Positions 8,317 through 12,631 of a DNA stretch of 12,631 nucleotides are shown here, piece after piece. Position numbers and translations under genes: made by a program. The notes under the pieces were generated by a model. That model saw only the letters and a program-made list of their open reading frames with translations. It did not search any database and was not told the origin of the DNA. Position 1 is the first letter of the stretch. The number at the start of each line of letters is the position of its first letter. The DNA comes from Gracilibacteraceae bacterium. Its GTDB lineage: Bacteria > Bacillota > Desulfitobacteriia > Desulfitobacteriales > Syntrophobotulaceae. Location of the stretch: assembly GCA_031263945.1 (NCBI GenBank), contig JAISEW010000051.1, forward strand, positions 1-12,631, written 5' to 3'.

Positions 8317-8816
8317 GGTTTCTCTCCGTTCCGCCGCGCGGCCAGCGCCCGGTCTTTCGCCTCGACGCCCGCCGCCAGAGCGGCGCGGTAGGCGGCGAGA
8401 GCGGCCCGCAGCTTCGGGTCGCCGACCGCCAGAATTTGCACGGCCAGAAGCGCCGCGTTTTTCGCCCCGTTGACGCTGACGGCGGCCACCGGTATGCCCG
8501 GCGGCATCTGCACGGTGGAATAAAGCGCGTCCACACCGGAGAGCGCGCCGCTTTGGATCGGCACGCCGACGACCGGCAGCGTCACCGCGCCCGCGATCAT
8601 GCCGGCCAAATGCGCCGCCATCCCCGCCGCGGCGATGATCACCTGCCCGCCGCCCGCCGCGAATGTCTCGGCCCAGGCCACGGTGCGCCCCAATGTACGG
8701 TGCGCCGATGAAACTTTCATCTCATAGTCCACGCCGAATTCCTCCAGAGTCCGCGCAGCTTCTTCCATAACGCCATAATCGGAATCGCTGCCCATGACAA
8801 TGCCGACCGCCGCCAT
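8313..8816 (-). CDS. purE: N5-carboxyaminoimidazole ribonucleotide mutase, class I type (PurE)
   Basis: Class I PurE moves a carboxyl group from N5-CAIR to make CAIR; class II enzymes carboxylate AIR directly with CO2. The 167-residue product has GIVMGSDSD (5-13), the SAHRT motif (37-41) and GVDALYSTVQMP (94-105), all of the class I pattern. Two conserved places differ. AGMAAHLAG (64-72) stands where class I enzymes usually have AGGAAHLPG, and Leu follows SAHRT where Pro is usual. The frame is open upstream to 8999, but the ATG at 8816 has a near-perfect GGAGG (8823-8827) six bases away and fits the family. purE is the first gene of the operon. purK, its usual partner, is not in the window. 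Confidence 0.95.
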   Translation of the reverse strand: MAAVGIVMGSDSDYGVMEEAARTLEEFGVDYEMKVSSAHRTLGRTVAWAETFAAGGGQVIIAAAGMAAHLAGMIAGAVTLPVVGVPIQSGALSGVDALYSTVQMPPGIPVAAVSVNGAKNAALLAVQILAVGDPKLRAALAAYRAALAAGVEAKDRALAARRNGEKP

Positions 8817-8864
8817 AATCAACCTCCAGTTTTCAGCCAAATTATACACACAGCAACAAAATCT

Positions 8865-8893
8865 ATTGTACTCAAAAAAAAGGTTTTGGTCAA
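8865..8893 (-). promoter_or_regulatory. Sigma-A type promoter of the pur operon
   Basis: On the minus strand, TTGACC (8893-8888) is followed by exactly 17 bases and then TACAAT (8870-8865), close to the -35/-10 consensus. Transcription would begin near 8858, leaving a leader of about 40 bases before purE. That is too short for a purine riboswitch. A T-run sits in the spacer. A further TATAAT (8846-8841) lies downstream but has no matching -35. No PurR-box-like CGAAC pair was seen nearby. Confidence 0.75.
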
Positions 8894-9122
8894 GTCGGGC
8901 AAGAATATGTACAAGGACCCATGGGAAAAGATGAGCGACGGCGAAATCCTCAAAAGCGGCTGTTTGAGAAAAAACATTTTTCCTGGACGGAAAGCTCAAC
9001 GCTTGGAAGTTAGGGACTGTTTGGAAATAAACAGTCCCTTACTGCGTTTCCGCAACGTCCAGCCATTACGAGTGAGCGATGAAAAAAATCAGGGCGCATA
9101 AAAAGACTTAGGGAACCCAATA
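8894..9122. other. Intergenic stretch with no recognised gene
   Basis: This stretch lies between the pur promoter and the pseudogene. Short open frames exist on both strands (for example 8886-9101 on plus, and an upstream extension of the purE frame on minus). None has a convincing ribosome site or a family I recognise. Apart from the inverted repeat at 9012-9039 I see nothing definable. It may be further decayed sequence, given the pseudogene beside it. Confidence 0.5.
9012..9039. repeat. Perfect 11-bp inverted repeat with 6-base loop
   Basis: AGGGACTGTTT (9012-9022) and AAACAGTCCCT (9029-9039) pair perfectly around GGAAAT. Neither strand has a T-run after the stem, so it is not a canonical intrinsic terminator. 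The GGGACTGTTT sequence resembles the outer ends of some insertion sequences (IS256-like ends are similar). It could therefore be a scar or small mobile-element remnant, but no transposase remains. Confidence 0.6.
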
Positions 9123-9478
9123 ATGCATTACGGCGACTACAAAACAATTCTTTCCCCGCAAAACGGGATGAATCTGTACCGCGGCTGTTCGCACGGCTGT
9201 ATCTATTGCGACAGCCGCAGCGCGTGTTACCAAATGAGCCACCTGCATGGTCGGCACAGGCGCGATGTGCGACCCGCATCTTCATTTGGAGGATGAACTT
9301 AGAATAACGCGGCAATGCCTCTCGCTGATTGAAAAATACGGTTTTGGTTTGGCTATTCAGATAAAATCAGATCGTATTTTACGAGATTTGGATATACTTG
9401 TATAACACTGACGCCGTATTCGCTTATTTGCGGGAGTTCGAAGCCAAAACCCGTCAACTGTCGCTCTGGGAACACTGA
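9123..9478 (+). pseudogene. Decayed SPL-family (spore photolyase-like) radical SAM protein
   Basis: Three pieces of one protein family appear in order but in different frames. Piece 1 (ATG at 9123) reads MHYGDYKTILSPQNGMNLYR and then a radical SAM cysteine motif, CSHGCIYC (residues 22-29), followed by DSRSACYQM. Piece 2, in another frame (about 9245-9400), reads VGTGAMCDPHLHLEDELRIT and then SLIEKYGFGLAIQIKSDRIL. Piece 3 (about 9402-9478) reads NTDAVFAYLREFEAKTRQLS and ends LWEH. From memory of the family (COG1533, about 290 residues), these are the N-terminus, a middle segment and the C-terminus. Roughly 30 codons are lost at the first junction and well over 100 at the second, and the frame is broken. 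An intact relative would be a [4Fe-4S]/S-adenosylmethionine enzyme of unclear substrate. It cannot be functional here. AGGGA lies eight bases before the ATG. Confidence 0.85.
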
Positions 9479-9497
9479 TATGGGGAGGGATGCGGCA

Positions 9498-9520
9498 GTC
9501 GCGATTCTCCATGTCGCGAC
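9498..9520. repeat. Short inverted repeat after the TIM-barrel gene
   Basis: GTCGCGA (9498-9504) pairs with TCGCGAC (9514-9520) around a nine-base loop. A competing pairing, CAGTCGC (9496-9502) with GCGACTG (9522-9528), uses the same bases. It lies just past the stop of the minus-strand operon (9543), where a terminator would be expected. No T-run follows on either strand, so intrinsic termination is doubtful. Confidence 0.3.
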
Positions 9521-9542
9521 GGCGACTGGCATTAACAGACTG

Positions 9543-10460
9543 TCAAGCCAATGCCCAGGCCTCCCTGATCGTCCGTTTGCAGTTTGCTATGATCAGTTCC
9601 GAGGTCTCAAGCGGCAGGAGCGGACGCACTTCGGCGCTGACCACCGGTCGTTTTTCCGGGCCGATCAGCTCCAGATCTTTCAGTACCCTGAAATAGTCCC
9701 GCACCTCCGGAGTGCTGATCTCGCCGCCGGGGACGCCAAACCGCGGCTGCAGATCGCCATAAAGGGGATCCAACGGGTCTTTGTATAAACAGTTGCCGAT
9801 ATGGAATGCTTTTACATATTTTACCAGCAAAGTCAGGGTAGTCCGGGGATCCTCTCCCAGCAGGGGAAAATGCGATAAATCTGTAAGCAAACCGAAGTTT
9901 TCGTATTCGGGGCAAAGAGCTTCGGCGATTTCTAAGGCGTCCTCCGCCGGGCCGATCAAAGACTCTTTGTCGATCGCCCGGTCAAACAGCTTCAAGGTGA
10001 CTAAGGGGCCGCCCATTTTTTTCGCTATTTCCAAAATTTGGGTTAAGGAATCTATCAGCAGCCGCTTCGCCTCGCCGCGCTTTTTCGGGCCGGGATCTTT
10101 GCCTGCCGGGATCCGGACGGCGCTCGCCCCAAGATCGTGAGCCTCTTTTAGACAGTTCTTCACGGCGTTCAACGCTTTTTTTCGCTCTCCGGGGTCTAAA
10201 TGGTTCAGGCTCAGCTTGTTGGGGAAAAGGGTGGGCTGACAGGCATAGGCTACGTCAAGCCCGGAGATTTCCAGCACCTTGGCGGCTTCGGTCCGCTGTT
10301 TCACATCCTTGATCGCGCCTACCTCGACCGCGGTAAAAAAGTCGTCCTCACAGATTTTGCCCAGAGTCTCAACGATGGGACCGGAACCGTTCACACACTC
10401 CGGGAAAGCTTTAAAATGCACGATACCTATTTTCAAATCGCGATAAATAGAATGATCCAT
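9543..10460 (-). CDS. Xylose-isomerase-like TIM barrel protein (sugar phosphate isomerase/epimerase family)
   Basis: This 305-residue protein resembles the COG1082 sugar isomerase/epimerase family, metal-dependent TIM barrels acting on sugars or sugar-like compounds. Likely barrel residues are Glu47 (AVEVGAI), Asp194 and His197 (LTDLSHFPLL), His220 (AFHIGNC), the GDLQPRFGVPGGE segment (235-247) and Glu277 (VSAEVRP). At the first expected metal-ligand position, where relatives read L-E-x-F-D, this protein has Lys157 (VTLKLFDRAID, codon AAG at 9992-9990). That may impair or change metal binding. The substrate is unknown. The start ATG has a strong GAGGAGGGAAGGA upstream. It is the last gene of the operon, 20 bases after the RidA-like gene. 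There is no signal peptide, so it is probably cytosolic. Confidence 0.8.
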   Translation of the reverse strand: MDHSIYRDLKIGIVHFKAFPECVNGSGPIVETLGKICEDDFFTAVEVGAIKDVKQRTEAAKVLEISGLDVAYACQPTLFPNKLSLNHLDPGERKKALNAVKNCLKEAHDLGASAVRIPAGKDPGPKKRGEAKRLLIDSLTQILEIAKKMGGPLVTLKLFDRAIDKESLIGPAEDALEIAEALCPEYENFGLLTDLSHFPLLGEDPRTTLTLLVKYVKAFHIGNCLYKDPLDPLYGDLQPRFGVPGGEISTPEVRDYFRVLKDLELIGPEKRPVVSAEVRPLLPLETSELIIANCKRTIREAWALA

Positions 10461-10480
10461 GTCCTTCCCTCCTCGTATAA

Positions 10481-11176
10481 TTATAAAAGCGCGTTGCAGG
10501 CTATTTCAACCGGGTGGTACTCATTCAGGGCGTCGACTTTTTCGAAGCTCATTTGTACTTTACCCGGATCAAAGCCCTGTTCCCTGAAGACCTCCATGAC
10601 CAAGCCCACATTCGCCAGATCGGTCAGATAGGTTGTGAAAGACCAGGCCTTCTCAAGGAAGGTGCCGCTGGACTTCAGGTTCGTGTCCAAGTTCTGCAGG
10701 CATTGCTTAGTTTGAATCCTCAGATCCTCGCTTACAAGGCGCTGAGTCTCCGGACTGATGGCTCGCACTCCGGAACCGTATACCCGCCCGGCGACCACTG
10801 CGGTTCGGGAAAAAGGTCCGGTGGGGATCTGCCCCTTGAAACTGTTGATCATGGTATGGGGAGCCTTAGTGGCTGTGAAAAGCAGACGCGCTTTCGCTCC
10901 GGCTTTATAGCCGCCCCGCTCCAAAATGATCCGGCAGGGATAGTGTTCCGGCGTCCATAATGCTTTCTGGGCTTCGTTGACGACAGAGCGATCCCGCATG
11001 TCAGCGACCTCGGCGATGATAAAGACGACATTGTTCAGATCCATGCCGTCTTCCGCCAGCGTCGACTCTGCCAGCCGGAAAATGATCTTCAGCTGTTCGG
11101 CGAGATCGGTGTTTTCCATCGCCGTATGGCTTGCTTCCAACAGTTCGGCGCTGTCAAAGGTGATCAGTTGGTTCAT
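10481..11176 (-). CDS. Tandem RidA-like (YjgF/YER057c/UK114) protein
   Basis: The 231 residues look like two RidA-type domains in a row; single RidA proteins are about 125-130 residues. The first (about 1-104) lacks the usual opening strands but has the helix and strand segment AEQLKIIFRLAESTLAEDGM (26-45) and a P-x-R motif (YPCR, Arg82), where RidA enzymes carry the catalytic Arg. The second (about 115-231) has the opening motif GPFSRTAVVAGRVYGSG (120-136) and ends with a VEI strand (223-225), but shows no Arg at the equivalent place (around 207-212). RidA members hydrolyse reactive imines or enamines; some relatives only bind ligands. AAGGAGGA lies upstream of the ATG, which overlaps the DUF1667 stop by four bases (ATGA). 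The arrangement suggests handling of an imine made by the upstream oxidoreductase, but this is inference. Confidence 0.75.
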   Translation of the reverse strand: MNQLITFDSAELLEASHTAMENTDLAEQLKIIFRLAESTLAEDGMDLNNVVFIIAEVADMRDRSVVNEAQKALWTPEHYPCRIILERGGYKAGAKARLLFTATKAPHTMINSFKGQIPTGPFSRTAVVAGRVYGSGVRAISPETQRLVSEDLRIQTKQCLQNLDTNLKSSGTFLEKAWSFTTYLTDLANVGLVMEVFREQGFDPGKVQMSFEKVDALNEYHPVEIACNALL

Positions 11177-11532
11177 TGGCTGTCCTCCTTGCTTTTTTGA
11201 ATATGCAGACTGCGGGTGGCGATAAAATCCACGCCGGTTCCGAGGATGTCCCGGCAGACCGCGTCGCCGGTCAAAACCGGGGCTTGAAGCTCAACGCCGT
11301 CCAAAAAGCGTACCGCTTCAAGTACTTTGCTTTTCGGGATGGGCCGGCCGGTTTTTACCGGACAACGCGGTTGCCCGGTCCCGCTGATCCTGACGGTGGA
11401 AGTGACGGTTCGCACCGGGTTCATAAATTCCGAGCGTCCGTATTCTTCGCCGCGGGCGCAACCCTGACCCTGGATCTCGCCGCTTTCGGCCATCCGGAGG
11501 CGGCAGCTTTTCGGGCAAACGATACAGATCAT
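11173..11532 (-). CDS. DUF1667 protein with cysteine motif
   Basis: This 119-residue protein matches the DUF1667 (COG3862) pattern. Its N-terminal cysteines are Cys3, Cys6, Cys10 and Cys25 (MICIVCPKSC, then GCARGEEYG), followed by NPVRTVTSTVRI (40-51), PVKTGRPIPKSKV (58-70) and the closing LGTGVDFIATRSL. The C-x2-C-x3-C-x14-C spacing suggests an iron-sulfur or metal site, not proven for the family. Members are commonly encoded next to an FAD oxidoreductase and a GlpA-like oxidase. They are thought to act with them, perhaps in electron transfer. The ATG at 11532 is preferred over a GTG at 11538: GGGGGAG lies about five bases upstream, and it overlaps the preceding stop by four bases (ATGA). 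Confidence 0.85.
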   Translation of the reverse strand: MICIVCPKSCRLRMAESGEIQGQGCARGEEYGRSEFMNPVRTVTSTVRISGTGQPRCPVKTGRPIPKSKVLEAVRFLDGVELQAPVLTGDAVCRDILGTGVDFIATRSLHIQKSKEDSQ

Positions 11533-12631
11533 GCGCACTCCCCCCCGTTCAGCCGGATCTCGATCTGTTTGGTCTTAGCCCGGCACAGCGCCGCCGCCGG
11601 TATCGTGATCCGTTCCATTTCGCTGGGAACGACCACCTCTCTTTTGAAGGAACAGAGCAGTTCTGATCCGGAAAGAACCTCGATCGCCGCGTCACGGGAG
11701 ACCTTGGTCGAACGGAGGAAAAAGCTGACCCCCTTGCCGAACTGTTCCGCTCTGATCTTTTGCGGAACGACAGAGGCGACGCCTTCACCGTTTTGGATCA
11801 AAAGCGCGTCCTGCCTGCCGGCCGCGTATTGTTTCACATGAACCGCCGCGGCTTTTCCGGCGTTGTGTCCTTCCCGGCTCACATTATCGACCACATCGTG
11901 GACGTGCAGCACATTGCCGGCGGCAAATATTCCGGAAACGGAGGTCTCATAGTTTTCAAAAACCACCGGGCCGTTGGTTCTGCTGTCTATCTCGATCCCG
12001 GCGCCTAAGGAGAGTTCGTTCTCAGGGATCAGACCTACTGAGAGCAGTACGGTATCGCAGTCAAACTCGAGTTCGCTCCCCGGCACCGGCCGCCGGTTTT
12101 CATCGACTTTGCTGACGACGACCCGCTCTACTCTCTGTTTACCGCAGATCTGTGTGATGGTATGAGAGAGGTACAAGGGGATGCCAAAGTCGTCAAGGCA
12201 CTGGACTATATTGCGGGTCAACCCGTTGGAATAGGGCATGATTTCAATACAGGCAAGCACCTTTGCACCCTCGAGGGTCAGGCGCCGAGCCATGATCAGA
12301 CCGATGTCGCCGGAGCCGAGGATAACAATCCTTTTACCGACCATGTATCCTTCCAGATTCACATAGCGCTGGGCTGTACCGGCGGTGAAGATACCGGCCG
12401 GGCGGTCTCCCGGCGTGCGAATCGCTCCCCGGGAACGTTCGCGGCAGCCCATGCTCAGTATGACGGCGCCGGCCTCTATCTGCTGATAGCCGTGCTTTTT
12501 GCTGACACAGTATATAGTTTTATCGGCGCAGAGCCGCAGCACCATCGTATCCAACCAGACGTCTACAGGCAAATCCCTGACTGTTTTGATAAAACGTTCG
12601 GCGTATTCCGGGCCGCTGAGTTCCTCATGAA
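11529..12631 (-). CDS. NAD(P)/FAD-dependent oxidoreductase, 5' end beyond the window
   Basis: The frame is open to the right edge, so the N-terminus with the first FAD-binding GxGxxG is missing; 366 C-terminal residues are visible. They show GCRERSRGAIRTPGDRPAGI (61-80), a second Rossmann motif for NAD(P) at ILGSGDIGLIMARR (103-116), and the C-terminal FAD contact GIFAAGNVLHVHDVVD (233-248). A terminal domain of about 90 residues follows. The layout resembles the pyridine nucleotide-disulfide reductase-like partner found with DUF1667 and GlpA-type oxidases, also related to HcnB/opine oxidase alpha subunits. It probably passes electrons between a flavin oxidase and NAD. The substrate is unknown. 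Its stop overlaps the DUF1667 start. A TTG at 12572 could be mistaken for the start, but the protein continues upstream. Confidence 0.85.
   Translation of the reverse strand, partial: HEELSGPEYAERFIKTVRDLPVDVWLDTMVLRLCADKTIYCVSKKHGYQQIEAGAVILSMGCRERSRGAIRTPGDRPAGIFTAGTAQRYVNLEGYMVGKRIVILGSGDIGLIMARRLTLEGAKVLACIEIMPYSNGLTRNIVQCLDDFGIPLYLSHTITQICGKQRVERVVVSKVDENRRPVPGSELEFDCDTVLLSVGLIPENELSLGAGIEIDSRTNGPVVFENYETSVSGIFAAGNVLHVHDVVDNVSREGHNAGKAAAVHVKQYAAGRQDALLIQNGEGVASVVPQKIRAEQFGKGVSFFLRSTKVSRDAAIEVLSGSELLCSFKREVVVPSEMERITIPAAALCRAKTKQIEIRLNGGECA

Noticed and set aside
8817..8860. Purine riboswitch in the pur leader
   Set aside because: The leader of about 40 bases is too short for the three-helix aptamer, and no matching conserved loops were seen.
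8313..8999. Longer PurE with an N-terminal extension of about 61 residues
   Set aside because: The extension crosses the promoter, is unlike any PurE N-terminus, and the ATG at 8816 has a strong Shine-Dalgarno.
8886..9101. Short plus-strand open frame next to the pur promoter
   Set aside because: It overlaps the -35 region, runs through the inverted repeat, lacks a clear ribosome site and resembles no known protein.
1..12631. CRISPR arrays, tRNA or rRNA genes, phage genes, intact transposases
   Set aside because: No regularly spaced repeats, cloverleaf-like segments, rRNA-like stretches or transposase/integrase motifs were found on reading both strands; small structured RNAs cannot be excluded without a covariance search.

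Overview
The window reads as a piece of a Bacillota (Firmicutes) genome, most likely a GC-rich anaerobic member of Clostridia or Negativicutes. The reasons are the Bacillus/Peptococcaceae-type purine operon (separate PurS, PurQ and small PurL; an iron-sulfur type PurF with a short propeptide), a DUF1667 gene of the kind common in anaerobes, and debris of a spore-photolyase-like radical SAM gene. No finer placement can be supported from sequence reading alone.

Region 1 (1-8893, minus strand) is one tightly packed purine biosynthesis operon, transcribed right to left in the order purE-purB-purC-purS-purQ-purL-purF-purM-purN. A good sigma-A type promoter (8865-8893) and a strong ribosome binding site precede purE. 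The products cover IMP synthesis from PRPP (PurF) to SAICAR/AICAR (PurC, PurB), except PurD and the AICAR-to-IMP step (PurH). Those two genes usually follow purN in this gene order and would lie beyond the left edge. purN runs off the left edge a few codons short of its end. No purK is present, although PurE looks like the class I (N5-CAIR mutase) type.

Region 2 (about 8894-9542) carries no intact gene. It holds an 11-bp perfect inverted repeat (9012-9039), a clear plus-strand pseudogene of an SPL-family radical SAM protein (9123-9478) cut down by two internal deletions, and a second short inverted repeat (9498-9520).

Region 3 (9543-12631, minus strand) is a second operon of visibly lower GC that enters from the right edge. 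It contains the C-terminal 366 residues of an NAD(P)/FAD-dependent oxidoreductase, a DUF1667 protein with four cysteines, a two-domain RidA-like protein, and a xylose-isomerase-like TIM barrel protein. Overlapping stop/start codons and short spacers tie them together. FAD oxidoreductase plus DUF1667 is a known pairing. The addition of a tandem RidA protein and a TIM barrel suggests a catabolic unit that oxidises an amine or hydroxy/amino-sugar substrate through an imine. No substrate can be named, and this is the least explained and most interesting part of the window.
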